64,000 nt of DNA from Silvania confinis (GCF_025564085.1 NZ_JAMGZJ010000068.1:62001-126000), one strand, 5' to 3'; positions 20,886-32,417 are shown, counted from the stretch's first letter. Program-made: numbers and translations. Notes: a model not told the origin generated them from the letters alone.

Positions 20886-23792
20886 TTACTGATGCGTCAC
20901 AACGATGAGGCGCAGCGCATCCAGACGCCAGCCCGCCTCGTCCAGGCTTTCGAGCACCTGCTGACGATTACTTTCGATCGCCGCCAGCTCATCGTCACGG
21001 ATATTCGGGTTCACCGCTCTCAGCGCTTCCAGACGAGAAAGCTCCGCCGACAGTTTTTCATCCGCTTCGCTGCGCGCAGCATCGATCAATACGCGAGCCG
21101 CTTTCTCAATCTGTGTTTCACCCTGCTGCAGAATGGCATAAACGTCCTGCTGAACGGCGTTCACCAGCTTACTGCCAGTATGACGATTGACCGCGCTCAG
21201 CTGACGGTTAAAGCTTTCGAACTCGACCTGTGCCGCCAGGTTGGTGCCGTTCTTATCGAGCAGCAAACGCACCGGCGTGGCAGGCAGGAAGCGGTTAAGC
21301 TGCAGCTGTTTTGGCGCCTGGGCTTCCACAACGTAAATCAGCTCAAGCAACAGCGTGCCCACGGGCAAGGCTTTGTTCTTCAACAGCGAAATGGTGCTGC
21401 TGCCGGTATCCCCGGAGAGGATCAGATCCAGGCCGTTACGAATCAACGGGTGTTCCCAGGTAATGAACTGTGCGTCTTCACGAGACAGAGCCACATCACG
21501 TTCGAAGGTGATGGTGCAGCCATCTTCCGGCAGACCCGGGAAGTCCGGGACCAGCATATGATCGGACGGGGTGAGCACAATCATGTTCTCCCCGCGATCG
21601 TCCTGGTTAATACCGACGATATCGAACAGGTTCATGGCAAAGCTAATCAGGCTGGTATCGTCATCCTGCTCTTCAATGCTTTCGGCCAACGCCTGCGCTT
21701 TTTCACCGCCGTTAGAGTGGATCTCCAGCAGGCGATCCCGGCCCTGTTCCAGCTGCACTTTCAGCGCGTCGTGTTGTTCACGACAGACTTTGATCAGATC
21801 GTCAAAGCCGTCGGTGGTTTCCGGTGATGCAAGGAAACCGGTCAGCTCGCTATGAACGTTGTCGTAAATGGTGCGGCCGGTCGGGCAGGTATGCTCAAAC
21901 GCATCCAGCCCTTCGTGGAACCAACGCACCAGCACTGACTGGGCGGTTTTTTCCAGATACGGCACATGAATTTGGATATCGTGGGCCTGGCCAATACGGT
22001 CCAGACGACCAATACGCTGTTCCAGCAGATCCGGGTTGAACGGCAGATCGAACATCACCAGACGGCTGGCGAACTGGAAGTTACGCCCTTCGGAGCCGAT
22101 TTCGGAACACAGCAGAACCTGTGCGCCGCTGTCCTCTTCGGAGAACCAGGCCGCTGCGCGGTCGCGTTCAATGATCGACATGCCTTCATGGAACACGGCT
22201 GCGCGAATTCCTTCCCGCTCGCGCAGAACCTGCTCAAGCTGGAGCGCAGTCGTGGCTTTGGCGCAAATGACCAGCACTTTCTGGGAGCGATTTGCCGTCA
22301 GGTAACCCATCAGCCACTCAACGCGCGGATCGAAGTTCCACCAGGTACCGCTGTCGCCTTCAAATTCCTGGTAAATCTGTTCTGGATACAGCATATCGCG
22401 GGCGCGCTCTTCCGCCGTTTTGCGTGCGCCCATGATGCCAGAGACTTTGATCGCGGTCTGGTACTGGGTAGGCAGCGGCAGACGGATGGTGTGCAGCTCG
22501 CGTTTCGGGAAACCTTTCACCCCGTTACGGGTGTTACGGAACAGGACGCGGCTGGTGCCGTGTCGGTCCATCAGCATCGAGACCAGCTCCTGACGTGCGG
22601 CTTCAGCGCCGTCACGGTCGCTGTTGGCGGCCTGCAGTAAGGGCTCGATATCTTGTTCGCCAATCAGATCGCTCAGGGTATTGAGCTCGTCGTTGGACAG
22701 ATGCTTGCCTGCCAGCAGCAGGGCAACGGCATCGGCCACCGGGCGGTAATTTTTTTGCTCTTCAACAAACTGCGCAAAGTCGTGGAAGCGGCTCGGATCG
22801 AGCAGGCGCAGACGCGCAAAGTGGCTTTCCAGACCCAGCTGCTCCGGCGTTGCGGTCAGCAGCAGGATCCCCGGCACGCGTTCGGCCAGCTGTTCAATCG
22901 CCATGTACTCGCGGCTTGGCGCGTCTTCGCTCCAGACCAGATGGTGTGCTTCATCGACCACCATGATGTCCCATTCGGCATCACACAGGTGTTCGAGACG
23001 CTGCTTGCTCCGGCGAACAAAGTCCAGGGAGCAGATCACCAGCTGTTCGGTTTCGAACGGGTTATCGGCATCATGCTGGGCTTCGGCATAGCGCTCATCA
23101 TCGAACAGGGAGAAACGCAGGTTGAAGCGGCGCAGCATCTCCACCAGCCACTGGTGCTGTAAGGTTTCCGGCACCACAATCAGCACGCGTTCGGCTGCGC
23201 CCGCGAGCAGTTGCTGGTGCAAAATCATGCCCGCTTCGATGGTTTTACCTAAACCGACTTCATCAGCCAGCAGAACGCGCGGCGCATGGCGACGGCCCAC
23301 GTCATGGGCAATATTAAGCTGGTGGGGGATCAGGCTGGTGCGCTGACCGCGCAGGCCGCTCCACGGCATCCGGTACTGTTCGCTCTGGAATTTGCGCGCA
23401 CGATAGCGCAGCGAGAAGCGATCCATACGGTCAATCTGACCGGCGAACAGGCGGTCCTGAGGCTTGCTGAACACCAGTTTGCTGTCGAGCAGCACTTCGC
23501 GCAGCATCACATCAGACTCTTCGGTATCGAGACGCGTACCGATATACGCGAGCAATCCATTCTCTTCTTTTACGTCTTCAATCTTCAGCTGCCAGCCTTC
23601 ATGGCTGGTAACGGTGTCGCCCGGGTTGAACATCACGCGGGTGACAGGGGAATCATTGCGAGAATACAGGCGGTTTTCACCGGTTGCGGAGAAAAGGAAA
23701 GTGACCATACGCGCATCCAGCGCAACTACCGTTCCTAATCCAAGTTCGCTTTCTGTATCGCTGATCCAGCGTTGACCAAGTGTAAAAGGCAT
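20886..23792 (-). CDS. rapA: RNA polymerase-associated Swi2/Snf2 ATPase RapA
   Basis: Binds core RNA polymerase and uses ATP hydrolysis to recycle stalled or post-termination polymerase. At 968 residues it equals the E. coli protein. Two N-terminal Tudor-like domains precede a Snf2 helicase core, with Walker A DEVGLGKT near 177 and VVDEAHH near 279, and a C-terminal helicase lobe with [18 protein letters not shown] on the minus strand at 23919-23924, overlapping the polB stop, is the likely -35; the -10 is not clear. The 128-base gap to polB holds no gene. Confidence 0.97.
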   Translation of the reverse strand: MPFTLGQRWISDTESELGLGTVVALDARMVTFLFSATGENRLYSRNDSPVTRVMFNPGDTVTSHEGWQLKIEDVKEENGLLAYIGTRLDTEESDVMLREVLLDSKLVFSKPQDRLFAGQIDRMDRFSLRYRARKFQSEQYRMPWSGLRGQRTSLIPHQLNIAHDVGRRHAPRVLLADEVGLGKTIEAGMILHQQLLAGAAERVLIVVPETLQHQWLVEMLRRFNLRFSLFDDERYAEAQHDADNPFETEQLVICSLDFVRRSKQRLEHLCDAEWDIMVVDEAHHLVWSEDAPSREYMAIEQLAERVPGILLLTATPEQLGLESHFARLRLLDPSRFHDFAQFVEEQKNYRPVADAVALLLAGKHLSNDELNTLSDLIGEQDIEPLLQAANSDRDGAEAARQELVSMLMDRHGTSRVLFRNTRNGVKGFPKRELHTIRLPLPTQYQTAIKVSGIMGARKTAEERARDMLYPEQIYQEFEGDSGTWWNFDPRVEWLMGYLTANRSQKVLVICAKATTALQLEQVLREREGIRAAVFHEGMSIIERDRAAAWFSEEDSGAQVLLCSEIGSEGRNFQFASRLVMFDLPFNPDLLEQRIGRLDRIGQAHDIQIHVPYLEKTAQSVLVRWFHEGLDAFEHTCPTGRTIYDNVHSELTGFLASPETTDGFDDLIKVCREQHDALKVQLEQGRDRLLEIHSNGGEKAQALAESIEEQDDDTSLISFAMNLFDIVGINQDDRGENMIVLTPSDHMLVPDFPGLPEDGCTITFERDVALSREDAQFITWEHPLIRNGLDLILSGDTGSSTISLLKNKALPVGTLLLELIYVVEAQAPKQLQLNRFLPATPVRLLLDKNGTNLAAQVEFESFNRQLSAVNRHTGSKLVNAVQQDVYAILQQGETQIEKAARVLIDAARSEADEKLSAELSRLEALRAVNPNIRDDELAAIESNRQQVLESLDEAGWRLDALRLIVVTHQ

Positions 23793-23920
23793 ATTTGTTC
23801 GGCTCTAATCTTTAATTGCAGGCAATAGTTCAACCACCGCGCTAAATGACGGCAATCGAAAAATGGGTCCGGGAATGGAAAGGGCGCTATGGTACTGGAT
23901 GGCAGCGATTTCGTCACCTG

Positions 23921-26278
23921 TCAAAATAGCCCCAACTGTCCCGTCATCAGTGTAGCAAAATCGTCGTCCATAAACGGTAATATTCCTTCTGCCACGGGCT
24001 GCAGCTGGCGCGTAAGGTAGTGATCGTAGTCCAGCGGCGAGTGCTGATAATCCACCGGCTCCGGGCCGCTGGTGGTCCAGACATATTTAATGGTACCCCG
24101 ATTCTGATACTGCGGCGCACGGCCACGCCGGACATTCTCTTCGTCGGCAAGCCGCGCAGCGCGAACGTGCGGCGGGACGTTTCGCTGGTACTCCGCCAGC
24201 GGGCGACGCAGGCGCTTGCGGTACACCAGCTGACTATCCAGCTCGCCCGCCATCAGGCTGGCGATGGTTTCACGTATGTAGTCCTGGTAGGGTTCGTTAC
24301 GGAAGATTTTCAGATACAGCTCCTGCTGAAAGCGCTGTGCCATTGGCGTCCAGTCGGTGCGCACGGTTTCCAGTCCTTTAAAGACCATGCGCTGGCTTTC
24401 GCCCTCCTGAATCAAACCGGCATAGCGCTTCTTGCTGCCCTGGTCGGTGCCACGAATGGTCGGCATCAAAAAGCGGCAGAAGTGGGTCTCAAACTCCAGC
24501 TCAAGGGTGCTGGTTAAGCCCGCTTGCTGCAGATGGGCAAGCCACCAGTCGTTCACGTAGGCCACCAGCCTCTGGCCAATAGCGACCGCGTCTTCTTCGC
24601 TGTGCGCGCTTTTGAGCCAGATGAAGGTCGAGTCGGTATCGCCATAAATCACGTCATAGCCTTGAGACTCAATCAGCGCTTTGGTCTGGCGCATAATTTC
24701 ATGTCCGCGCATGGTGATCGATGATGCCAGGCGCGGATCAAAGAAGCGGCAGGCGCTGGTGCCGAGCACGCCATAAAAGGCGTTCATAATGATCTTCAGG
24801 GCCTGGGAGAGAGGCTTGTTGCCGTGGCGTTTGGCATCATCGCGACCGTGCCAGATTTGGCTGACAATATCCGGCAAGCAGTGTGTGCTTCGGGAAAAAC
24901 GGGCCCCGAGAAAGCCTTCGGTGCTGTGCTGTTCATCGGGCTGCGCCATGCCTTCTACCAGCCCGACCGGATCGATCAGGAAGGTGCGGATAATCGACGG
25001 GTAGAGGCTTTTATAGTCCAGCACCAGCACCGAGTCGTACAACCCTGGTCGGGAATCCATCACGTAGCCGCCAGGGCTGGCCTGCGGCGGCACGTCGCCG
25101 AGGTTGGGGGCGACATAGCCCGCCCGGTGCATGCGCGGGAAATAGAGGTGACTGAAGGCAGCGACGGATCCGCCGTGCCGGTCAACCGCCAGTCCGTTGA
25201 CCGTGGCACGCTCCAGCAGGAACGGCATGATCTCGGTTTTGTGGAAAATGCGCGTCACCAGCTCGCAGTCTTTCAGGTTATAGGTCGCCAGGGCCGGTTT
25301 ATCCTGCGCAAACCGGCGGTCGATCTCATCCATCCGATCCCAGGGATTGTCGATGGACTTGCCCTCGCCGAGCAGTTCTTGCGACACCGCTTCCAGCGAA
25401 AACGACGAGAAGCTCCAGAAGGCCGATTTTAAGGCCTCAATACCATCGATGATGAGGCGCCCGCGTGCCTGGGCAAAGAAGACGCCGTTCTTAAAACCGT
25501 GCTCGCGCCACTCCAGCTCGCTGTTACCGCGCCCGAGCAGCAGCGGAATGCGGTAGCGCTCGGCGTGCTTTTGCAGGACCCGTAGATCGAACTGCACCAC
25601 GTTCCAGCCGATCAGGACGTCGGGATCGTGCTGCGCTATCCAGGCATTGAGCTTTTCCAGCAGTTGAGGACGGCTGTTAACGTACTCAAGCTGAAAATCG
25701 AGCCCGGAGGTATCGCCGTTGGCCGGGCCCAGCATATAGACAACCCGCTGGCCACAGCCTTCAATACCAATGCAGTACAGTTCGCCGTGGCGGGTGGTTT
25801 CAATATCGATCGACGCCCATTTCAGCGGCGGCCGATAGTGCGGATGGGGTTTAAGACGGGCATTAATCAGCCTGTCGCCCTGCACAGTACCCTCTACCCA
25901 GACGGGAGCGGTAATAAAGCGCTCCATCAAAAAGCGCTCCGGGGGACGGGTATCGGCTTCGTACAGGGTTACGCCCGCCTCGCGTAGCAGCTTTTCATAG
26001 CGCATCAACTGGCGGTGGGCGCGGCAATAGAGGCCATAAACCGGGCGGCGCTGGAAATCTTTCAGTTCAAGCGGCGTCAGCCGCCAGCCGTTTTCGTCGC
26101 GCAGCAGCTGTCTGGCTTTTTCAACATGCGGTTCAGGTATGAATGCAACGGACTCCTGCGCAGGCAGGATGACGTTTAATGGACCGTTGTCGGTCGCCAG
26201 CCAGAATTCGACCTCTGTGCCCTGCGGTGTATCCCGCCAGTGTCGGGTCAGTAAAAAACCTTCTTGCGCCTGCGCCAC
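23921..26278 (-). CDS. polB: DNA polymerase II
   Basis: Family B, SOS-induced polymerase with proofreading, used in replication restart and translesion synthesis. It has 785 residues, two more than E. coli, because of an insertion near residue 5. Exonuclease motif [11 protein letters not shown] (Asp and Glu) lies near 155. Polymerase motifs [10 protein letters not shown] and YGDTDSTF are intact. The start is GTG at 26278, as in E. coli. A LexA box at 26336 and the araBAD terminator at 26299 both lie in the 73 bases between araD and polB. Confidence 0.97.
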   Translation of the reverse strand: MAQAQEGFLLTRHWRDTPQGTEVEFWLATDNGPLNVILPAQESVAFIPEPHVEKARQLLRDENGWRLTPLELKDFQRRPVYGLYCRAHRQLMRYEKLLREAGVTLYEADTRPPERFLMERFITAPVWVEGTVQGDRLINARLKPHPHYRPPLKWASIDIETTRHGELYCIGIEGCGQRVVYMLGPANGDTSGLDFQLEYVNSRPQLLEKLNAWIAQHDPDVLIGWNVVQFDLRVLQKHAERYRIPLLLGRGNSELEWREHGFKNGVFFAQARGRLIIDGIEALKSAFWSFSSFSLEAVSQELLGEGKSIDNPWDRMDEIDRRFAQDKPALATYNLKDCELVTRIFHKTEIMPFLLERATVNGLAVDRHGGSVAAFSHLYFPRMHRAGYVAPNLGDVPPQASPGGYVMDSRPGLYDSVLVLDYKSLYPSIIRTFLIDPVGLVEGMAQPDEQHSTEGFLGARFSRSTHCLPDIVSQIWHGRDDAKRHGNKPLSQALKIIMNAFYGVLGTSACRFFDPRLASSITMRGHEIMRQTKALIESQGYDVIYGDTDSTFIWLKSAHSEEDAVAIGQRLVAYVNDWWLAHLQQAGLTSTLELEFETHFCRFLMPTIRGTDQGSKKRYAGLIQEGESQRMVFKGLETVRTDWTPMAQRFQQELYLKIFRNEPYQDYIRETIASLMAGELDSQLVYRKRLRRPLAEYQRNVPPHVRAARLADEENVRRGRAPQYQNRGTIKYVWTTSGPEPVDYQHSPLDYDHYLTRQLQPVAEGILPFMDDDFATLMTGQLGLF

Positions 26279-26290
26279 GCCGCTCTCTCA

Positions 26291-26323
26291 TAAAACAAAA
26301 CCAGGCCTGAGTATAGCCTGGTT
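26291..26323 (-). terminator. araBAD intrinsic terminator
   Basis: Read on the minus strand, AACCAGGC (26323-26316) pairs with GCCTGGTT (26306-26299), followed by a TTTTGTTTTA tail. It lies after araD but downstream of the LexA box, so polB transcripts started at that box must pass through it. Confidence 0.8.
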
Positions 26324-26335
26324 GAGGGTGTTTTG

Positions 26336-26351
26336 CTGGGGTTTTATACAG
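26336..26351. promoter_or_regulatory. LexA box of polB
   Basis: Minus-strand CTGTATAAAACCCCAG fits CTGT-N8-ACAG at seven of eight core positions, including the AT-rich left centre. It abuts the araD stop and lies 58 bases before polB, matching the SOS control known for E. coli polB. Confidence 0.8.
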
Positions 26352-27047
26352 CTATTGCCCGTAATACGCCTTTGCGCCGTGCTTGCGCAGGTAGTGCTTA
26401 TCGAGCAGGGTTTGCTGCATGTCCGGCAACTGTGGCGCCAGCTGGCGGCAGAAGATGCCCATATAGGCCACCTCTTCCAGCACGATGGCGTTATGTACCG
26501 CGTCTTCGGCATTTTTGCCCCACGCAAACGGGCCGTGGGAGTGCACCAGCACCCCCGGCATCTGCGCCGCGTCGAGACCCTGTTGCTCAAAGGTTTCGAC
26601 AATCACGTTGCCGGTTTCCCACTCATACTCCCCGTTAATCTCGGCATCGGTCATCATGCGGGTGCAAGGAATGGTGCCGTAGAAATAGTCGGCATGGGTA
26701 GTGCCGGTCGCCGGGATCGCCTGCCCGGCCTGAGCCCAGATGGTGGCGTGGCGGGAGTGGGTATGCACGATGCCGCCAATCGACGGGAAGGATTGATACA
26801 GCAGTCGGTGGGTGGGCGTATCGGAGGAGGGCTTTTTCTTTCCTTCCACCACTTCGCCGGTCGCAAGGCTCACCACCACCATATCGTCGGCGGTCATCAC
26901 CCGGTAATCGACGCCGGACGGTTTAATGACAAACACGCCGTGTTCACGATCGACTGCACTGACGTTGCCCCAGGTCAGGGTCACGAGATTATGTTCCGGC
27001 AGGGCCAGATTGGCTTCCAGAACCTGACGTTTGAGATCTTCTAACAT
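26352..27047 (-). CDS. araD: L-ribulose-5-phosphate 4-epimerase
   Basis: Class II aldolase-fold, zinc enzyme that converts L-ribulose 5-phosphate to D-xylulose 5-phosphate, the last step of arabinose catabolism. The 231 residues match. The metal ligands lie in [13 protein letters not shown] (H95, H97) and LVHSHGPF (H171). TGTTHADYF carries the catalytic Asp. It follows araA after 51 bases that contain a terminator-like hairpin. Its ribosome binding site is GGAGG, close to the ATG. Confidence 0.97.
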   Translation of the reverse strand: MLEDLKRQVLEANLALPEHNLVTLTWGNVSAVDREHGVFVIKPSGVDYRVMTADDMVVVSLATGEVVEGKKKPSSDTPTHRLLYQSFPSIGGIVHTHSRHATIWAQAGQAIPATGTTHADYFYGTIPCTRMMTDAEINGEYEWETGNVIVETFEQQGLDAAQMPGVLVHSHGPFAWGKNAEDAVHNAIVLEEVAYMGIFCRQLAPQLPDMQQTLLDKHYLRKHGAKAYYGQ

Positions 27048-27059
27048 GCATCCTCCAGG

Positions 27060-27085
27060 AAAAAAGGCCCGCCCTGCGGCAGGCC
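27060..27085 (-). terminator. Terminator-like hairpin between araA and araD
   Basis: On the minus strand GGCCTGCC (27085-27078) pairs with GGCGGGCC (27073-27066), with one G-U pair and a 4-base GCAG loop. It is followed at once by TTTTTT and then the araD ribosome binding site. It has the full form of an intrinsic terminator inside the operon. Confidence 0.65.
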
Positions 27086-27098
27086 AAAGGTTCCCCTG

Positions 27099-28601
27099 TT
27101 AACGTTTTGAACCGTAATAGACTTCGTTCCAGCGCAGGGCGTCTTTGAAGGCCGGCATACGCGTGTCGTTATCAATCACCGCCAGCTCGATGTCGTGCAG
27201 TTCAGCGAACTGACGCATGTCGTTGAGGTCCAGCGCGTGGCTGAACACGGTATGGTGCGCGCCGCCGGCCACGATCCAGGCTTCGGATGCGGTAGACAGA
27301 TCTGGCTGAGCTTTCCACAGGGCGTTAGCCACCGGCAGGTTCGGCAGAGCGTGCGGGGTTTCTACCGTATCAACACAGTTGACCAGCAGACGGTAGCGAT
27401 CGCCCAGATCGATCAGGCTGGCGTTAATTGCCGGGCCGGTGCGGGTGTTGAAGATCAGACGGGCGGGATCGGCTTTGCCGCCAATGCCCAGGTGCTGCAC
27501 GTCGAGGATCGGTTTTTCGTCAACCGCGATCGATGGACACACTTCCAGCATGTGCGAGCCCAGCACCAGATCGTTGCCGTTCTCGAAGTGGTAGGTGTAA
27601 TCCTCCATAAACGAGGTGCCGCCCTGCAGACCGGTCGACATCACTTTCATGATGCGTAGCAGGGCGGCAGTTTTCCAGTCGCCTTCGCCCGCAAAGCCGT
27701 AGCCCTGCTGCATCAGACGTTGTACCGCCAGGCCTGGCAGCTGCTTCAGGCCGTGAAGATCTTCAAAAGTGGTGGTAAAAGCATGGAAGCCACCCTGTTC
27801 GAGGAAGCGCTTCATGCCCAGCTCAATGCGGGCGGCATCCAGCACGTTCTGGCGCTTGTCGCCGTTGATTTGCGCGGCGGCCGTCAGGCGGTAGCTGCTT
27901 TCGTAATCATCGATCAGCGCATTCACATCGCCGTCGCTGACCTCGTTGACCACCTGCACCAGGTCACCCACCGCCCAGGTGTTGACCGAAAAACCAAACT
28001 TGATCTGCGCGGCGACTTTATCGCCGTCGGTGACCGCCACTTCACGCATGTTGTCGCCGAAGCGTGCCACTTTCAGCTGGCGGGTATCCTGTTTTGATAC
28101 CGCCTGACGCATCCACGAACCAATACGTTTGTGGGCCTGTTGATCCTGCCAGTGACCGGTGACGACGGCGTGTTGCTGACGCATACGTGCGCCGATGAAG
28201 CCGAACTCGCGGCCGCCGTGTGCGGTCTGGTTCAGGTTCATAAAGTCCATGTCGATGCTGTCCCACGGCAGCGCGGCGTTGAACTGGGTATGGAATTGCA
28301 GCAGCGGTTTGTTGAGGATCGTGAGACCGTTGATCCACATCTTGGCCGGGGAGAAGGTGTGCAGCCACACCACCAGACCTGCGCATTTGTCATCGTAGTT
28401 GGCATCGCGGCAGATATGGGTAATCTCGTCCGGCGAAGTCCCGAGTGGTTTCAGAACCAGCTTGCAGGGCAGTTTCGCTTCTGCATTCAGTGCATTCACA
28501 ACATGTTCAGCGTGCTGAGTCACCTGGCGCAGGGCTTCCGGCCCATAAAGATGCTGGCTACCAATCACAAACCACACTTCATAATTATTAAAAATCGTCA
28601 T
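27099..28601 (-). CDS. araA: L-arabinose isomerase
   Basis: Mn2+-dependent isomerase converting L-arabinose to L-ribulose in the cytoplasm. The 500 residues match E. coli exactly. The catalytic glutamates lie in FAGEGDWK (near 306) and HMLEVCPS (near 333), with histidines near 350 and 450 ([10 protein letters not shown]). The start is 10 bases after the araB stop. A strong hairpin follows the stop, before araD. Confidence 0.98.
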   Translation of the reverse strand: MTIFNNYEVWFVIGSQHLYGPEALRQVTQHAEHVVNALNAEAKLPCKLVLKPLGTSPDEITHICRDANYDDKCAGLVVWLHTFSPAKMWINGLTILNKPLLQFHTQFNAALPWDSIDMDFMNLNQTAHGGREFGFIGARMRQQHAVVTGHWQDQQAHKRIGSWMRQAVSKQDTRQLKVARFGDNMREVAVTDGDKVAAQIKFGFSVNTWAVGDLVQVVNEVSDGDVNALIDDYESSYRLTAAAQINGDKRQNVLDAARIELGMKRFLEQGGFHAFTTTFEDLHGLKQLPGLAVQRLMQQGYGFAGEGDWKTAALLRIMKVMSTGLQGGTSFMEDYTYHFENGNDLVLGSHMLEVCPSIAVDEKPILDVQHLGIGGKADPARLIFNTRTGPAINASLIDLGDRYRLLVNCVDTVETPHALPNLPVANALWKAQPDLSTASEAWIVAGGAHHTVFSHALDLNDMRQFAELHDIELAVIDNDTRMPAFKDALRWNEVYYGSKR

Positions 28602-28611
28602 TATCGTGTCC

Positions 28612-30321
28612 TTAATGTGTCAGGGTTGCCGTGGATTCCGGGCTGTTCTTAACCGGGGCGGCGACAGGGAGATAGTGCTGTTCAGCGCTCTTCGACCATT
28701 GCTGATAGCGCTGATAGAGCTGTTCAAAGCGTTGCGCCTGCTGCGCACGCGGCTGTAGGGTGATTTCCACCTCGCTTGCCATATGCTGTTGCGCGGTCGG
28801 GATATCGGCATGCACGCCTGCCGCCACGGCTGCGAAGATGGCAGCGCCAAGGGCGCAGCACTGGTCGGAGGCGACGATCTGCAGTGGGCGGTTCAGGACA
28901 TCGCAGCAGGCCTGCATGATCACCGGGTTCTTACGGGCGATCCCGCCCAGCGCCATCACGTTGTTGACGTCGATACCCTGTTCGGTGAAGCACTCCATAA
29001 TGGCGCGCGCACCGAAGGCGGTAGCGGCAACCAGGCCGCCGAACAGCGCCGGGGCGTCGGTGGCGAGATTCAGATCGGTAATCACCCCTTTCAAACGCTG
29101 GTTGGCATTTGGCGTACGGCGACCGTTAAACCAGTCGAGTACTACCGGAAGATGGTCAAGGGACGGATTTTTGGCCCAGGCGTCGGTTAACTGCACCAGC
29201 AGCTGTTTCTTGCTGACGTCAATCTGGGATTTCAGCTCCGGATGGGCAGCCGCCAGCTGATCCAGCGGCCAGCCCAGCACCCGGCCAAACCAGGCGTAGA
29301 TGTCACCGAAAGCGGACTGACCCGCTTCCAGACCGATAAAGTCAGGAACCACGCTGCCGTCGACCTGGCCGCAAATGCCTTTCACCGCGCGGTCGCCCAC
29401 GCTGGCTTTATCCGCAGTCAGAATGTCGCAGGTGGAGGTGCCAATCACCTTCACCAGCGTGTTGGGCTGCGCGCCCGCGCCGACCGCACCCATATGGCAG
29501 TCAAATGCGCCGCCGGAGATGGCCACCTGCTGCGGCAAGCCCAGGCGTTCTGCCCACTCGGCACAGAGCGCGCCCACCGGGATATCGGCCGTCCAGGTGT
29601 CGGTAAACAGCGGGTAGTCGAGGTTTTGGTTGATGATGGGATCGAGATCGTCAAAGAAGGCGGCTGGCGGCAAACCGCCCCAGCTTTCATGCCACAGGGA
29701 TTTGTGCCCGGCGCTGCAGCGGCCACGACGAATATCCTGCGGACGCGTGGTGCCGGAGAGCAGGGCAGGCACCCAGTCGCAGAGCTCAATCCACGATACT
29801 GCGGCCTGCGCCACGCGGGCATCCTCGCGGGTAACGTGCAGAATTTTGGCCCAGAACCATTCGCTGGAGTAAATGCCGCCAATGTAGCGGGAGTAGTCGT
29901 TCTTGCCTGGCTGATGGCACAAACGGGTGATGGCTTCGGCTTCTTCCACCGCGGTATGGTCTTTCCACAGCACGAACATGGCGTTCGGGTTATCGGCAAA
30001 CTCCGGGCGCAGTGCCAGCACGTGGCCGTCGGCGTCAATCGGTGCCGGGGTTGAACCGGTGCTGTCCACGCCAATCCCGACGATCTGGCTGCGCTGTGCG
30101 TCGTTCAATTCGGACAGCACCGTTTTGATTGCCGCTTCCATCGACTCGATATAGTCGCGTGGGTGATGGCGAAACTGATTATTCGGCGCATCACAGAAGC
30201 GCCCCTCTTGCCAGCGCGGGTACCACTCAACGCTTGTCGCTATCTCCTGGCCCGTTGTGCACTCCACTGCCAGGGCACGTACCGAGTCACTGCCAAAGTC
30301 CAGGCCAATCGCAATTGCCAT
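28612..30321 (-). CDS. araB: L-ribulokinase
   Basis: FGGY-family kinase phosphorylating L-ribulose at O5. It has 569 residues, three more than E. coli. The N-terminal phosphate loop [12 protein letters not shown] and the central [12 protein letters not shown] and GTSTCDIL segments are typical. It is the first gene of araBAD, with GGAG 11 bases before the ATG. Expression is expected from pBAD, under AraC and CRP. Confidence 0.98.
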   Translation of the reverse strand: MAIAIGLDFGSDSVRALAVECTTGQEIATSVEWYPRWQEGRFCDAPNNQFRHHPRDYIESMEAAIKTVLSELNDAQRSQIVGIGVDSTGSTPAPIDADGHVLALRPEFADNPNAMFVLWKDHTAVEEAEAITRLCHQPGKNDYSRYIGGIYSSEWFWAKILHVTREDARVAQAAVSWIELCDWVPALLSGTTRPQDIRRGRCSAGHKSLWHESWGGLPPAAFFDDLDPIINQNLDYPLFTDTWTADIPVGALCAEWAERLGLPQQVAISGGAFDCHMGAVGAGAQPNTLVKVIGTSTCDILTADKASVGDRAVKGICGQVDGSVVPDFIGLEAGQSAFGDIYAWFGRVLGWPLDQLAAAHPELKSQIDVSKKQLLVQLTDAWAKNPSLDHLPVVLDWFNGRRTPNANQRLKGVITDLNLATDAPALFGGLVAATAFGARAIMECFTEQGIDVNNVMALGGIARKNPVIMQACCDVLNRPLQIVASDQCCALGAAIFAAVAAGVHADIPTAQQHMASEVEITLQPRAQQAQRFEQLYQRYQQWSKSAEQHYLPVAAPVKNSPESTATLTH

Positions 30322-30354
30322 GCTGTTGCTCCATCAAAAAACAGGTATGCATGA

Positions 30355-30384
30355 ACATTAGAGAGTGAGGGGGAAAATCGTCAG
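30355..30384 (-). promoter_or_regulatory. araBAD promoter pBAD
   Basis: On the minus strand, -35 CTGACG (30384-30379) and -10 TAATGT (30360-30355) are spaced by 18 bp. They are nearly identical to E. coli pBAD, and the -35 overlaps araI2. Confidence 0.85.
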
Positions 30385-30397
30385 GCAGGATCCGCTA
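30381..30397. promoter_or_regulatory. AraC half-site araI2
   Basis: Minus strand TAGCGGATCCTGCCTGA differs from the E. coli I2 at one base. It overlaps the pBAD -35 and is occupied only when arabinose is bound, in the E. coli model. Confidence 0.85.
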
Positions 30398-30401
30398 ATC
30401 T

Positions 30402-30418
30402 TATGGATGATTTTGCTG
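30402..30418. promoter_or_regulatory. AraC half-site araI1
   Basis: Minus strand CAGCAAAATCATCCATA fits TAGC-N7-TCCATA. It is 4 bp from I2, as in E. coli, giving the direct-repeat pair needed for activation. Confidence 0.85.
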
Positions 30419-30428
30419 TGACATGAGA

Positions 30429-30450
30429 AAGTGTGACGCCGTGCAAATAT
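30429..30450. promoter_or_regulatory. CRP site between araBAD and araC
   Basis: TGTGA-CGCCGT-GCAAA (30432-30447) is the same element as in the E. coli ara control region. It serves both pBAD and pC. Confidence 0.8.
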
Positions 30451-30457
30451 TCAATGT

Positions 30458-30491
30458 GGACATTTCTGCCGCGGTTATAGACACTTTTGTT
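30458..30491. promoter_or_regulatory. araO1 operator region
   Basis: Two AraC-like half-sites around GACATTTCTGCCGCGG and TTATAGACACTTTTGT align with E. coli O1L and O1R, where AraC represses its own promoter pC. The exact pC hexamers could not be fixed. Confidence 0.65.
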
Positions 30492-30611
30492 ACCGCTGAC
30501 CTGCACCCTGTTACGGATAAAACGCAACGGAGGCGTTATCAATCTGGACCTATAAGACCGCTGATAGCGTTTAGATCTTTTATTGCCCGGTTTTTATGCT
30601 GTTTTTGTTGA

Positions 30612-30628
30612 TATGGACAATTGGTTTC
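30612..30628. promoter_or_regulatory. AraC half-site araO2 (looping operator)
   Basis: TATGGACAATTGGTTTC, in the araC leader 29 bases before the ATG, is nearly identical to E. coli O2. Its centre is 210 bp from the centre of araI1, the E. coli loop length. Confidence 0.8.
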
Positions 30629-30656
30629 CTTCAGGACCCTCAGGAGTATTGAAATT

Positions 30657-31502
30657 ATGGCTGAAACGCAAAGTGATCCCCTGCTGCCGGGCTATTCGTT
30701 TAACGCGCACCTGGTCGCGGGTTTAACCCCTATTGAGTCTGAGGGGTATCTCGATTTTTACGTTGATCGACCGCTGGGGATGAAGGGCTATATCCTCAAT
30801 CTGACCGTGCGCGGGGAAGGGGTGATAAAGAATAACGATCAGACCTATGTCTGCCGTCCGGGCGATATTCTGCTGTTTCCGCCGGGGGAAATTCACCACT
30901 ACGGACGCCATCCCGATGCCAGCGAGTGGTATCACCAGTGGGTTTACTTTCGCCCGCGCGCCTACTGGCAGGAGTGGCTCAGCTGGCCGTCGATGTTTGC
31001 GCACACGGGTTTTTATCGACCGGATGACGCGCATCAGGCGCAGTTTCGCGAACTCTTTGCCCAGATCATCGAAGCCGGGCAGGCGGGTGGCCGCTATGCC
31101 GAGCTGCTGGCGATCAACCTGCTGGAGCAACTGTTGCTCAGGCGCATGGAGGCAATCAATGAGTCGCTCAACCCGCCGCTCGATCACCGGGTGCGCGAGG
31201 CCTGCCAGTACATTAGCGATCATCTGGCGGACGGGCAGTTCGACATTGCCGGCGTTGCCCAGCATGTCTGCCTCTCCCCGTCGCGCCTGTCACATCTGTT
31301 CCGCCAGCAGCTAGGGGTCAGCGTCCTGAGCTGGCGCGAAGATCAGCGTATCAGCCAGGCCAAACTGCTGCTGAGTACCACCCGGATGCCGATTGCCAGC
31401 GTCGGGCGCAACGTGGGCTTTGAGGATCAACTCTATTTTTCCCGCGTGTTTAAGAAATGCACCGGCGCCAGCCCCAGCGAATTCCGCGCCGGCTGTGAGT
31501 AA
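30657..31502 (+). CDS. araC: Arabinose-responsive regulator AraC
   Basis: Dual activator/repressor of araBAD and its own gene. Start is the ATG of MAETQSDPL (30657), with AGGAG 10 bases upstream; a farther in-frame start lies over araO2. The 281 residues equal the Salmonella form and lack the ~11-residue tail of the E. coli protein. An N-terminal arm and cupin domain ([18 protein letters not shown]) bind arabinose and dimerise. The C-terminal AraC/XylS domain holds two helix-turn-helices, around [16 protein letters not shown] and [14 protein letters not shown]. Confidence 0.97.
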   Translation: MAETQSDPLLPGYSFNAHLVAGLTPIESEGYLDFYVDRPLGMKGYILNLTVRGEGVIKNNDQTYVCRPGDILLFPPGEIHHYGRHPDASEWYHQWVYFRPRAYWQEWLSWPSMFAHTGFYRPDDAHQAQFRELFAQIIEAGQAGGRYAELLAINLLEQLLLRRMEAINESLNPPLDHRVREACQYISDHLADGQFDIAGVAQHVCLSPSRLSHLFRQQLGVSVLSWREDQRISQAKLLLSTTRMPIASVGRNVGFEDQLYFSRVFKKCTGASPSEFRAGCE

Positions 31503-31643
31503 AAAAGTGAACAAAAGGTAAATAAAACTAAACGAATTCGCTGAAAGCCGCGTACACCCGGTAAACTATTCAGACAATTGATGTCTTGACGCAGCAGGCG
31601 TGTCTTCGCAGAATCCCTGCTTTGTTACCTGACCGGAAGAGTT

Positions 31644-32411
31644 ATGCAGGCATTGCTGGAACATTTCATTACCCAGTCCGTTACCTATTCGCTCTTCGCG
31701 ATTGGGTTAGTGGCTTTTCTCGAATCTCTGGCACTGGTCGGACTCATTTTACCCGGTACGGTAATGATGGCCGGGCTAGGGGCGCTGATCGGCAGCGGCG
31801 AGGTTAACTTCTGGCAGGCGTGGCTGGCGGGTATCGTCGGCTGTCTGCTGGGCGACTGGATCTCATTCTGGCTGGGCTGGCGCTTTAAAAAGCCGCTGCA
31901 CCGCTGGTCGTTCATGAAGAAGAATAAAGCCCTGCTCGATAAGACCGAACACGCCCTGCACCAGCACAGCATGTTTACCATTCTGGTGGGCCGCTTTGTC
32001 GGCCCGACGCGCCCCCTGGTGCCGATGGTGGCGGGGATGCTCGATCTGCCGGTGTCGAAGTTTATTGTGCCGAACCTGATTGGCTGCCTGTTCTGGCCAC
32101 CGATCTACTTCCTGCCGGGCATTCTGGCCGGTGCGGCGATCGATATTCCTGCCGGGATGCAGAGCGGCGGCTTCAAATGGCTGCTGCTGGCAAGTGCGCT
32201 GCTGCTGTGGCTGGCGGCGTGGCTCTGCTGGCGACTGTGGCGCAGCGGTAAAGCAAGCGCCGACCGACTGAGCGTTTATCTGCCGCGTGGGCGTCTGCTG
32301 TGGGTGGCACCTGTCATGCTGGGTGTGGCCGTGATGGCGGTGGTGGCGCTGATTCGCCACCCGCTGATGCCGGTATACGGTGAGATCCTGCTGAAAGTGG
32401 TGAGCCGCTGA
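31644..32411 (+). CDS. yabI: DedA-family membrane protein YabI
   Basis: Inner-membrane DedA/VTT-fold protein of 255 residues (254 in E. coli) with about five to six hydrophobic segments. The family is implicated in lipid-carrier (undecaprenyl phosphate) flipping and membrane homeostasis; the substrate of this member is not established. The signature GRFVGPTRPLVPMVAGM near residue 113 includes the conserved Arg residues of the family. GGAAGAG lies just before the ATG. The 141-base gap after araC shows no terminator. Confidence 0.95.
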   Translation: MQALLEHFITQSVTYSLFAIGLVAFLESLALVGLILPGTVMMAGLGALIGSGEVNFWQAWLAGIVGCLLGDWISFWLGWRFKKPLHRWSFMKKNKALLDKTEHALHQHSMFTILVGRFVGPTRPLVPMVAGMLDLPVSKFIVPNLIGCLFWPPIYFLPGILAGAAIDIPAGMQSGGFKWLLLASALLLWLAAWLCWRLWRSGKASADRLSVYLPRGRLLWVAPVMLGVAVMAVVALIRHPLMPVYGEILLKVVSR

Positions 32412-32417
32412 TCGGGT

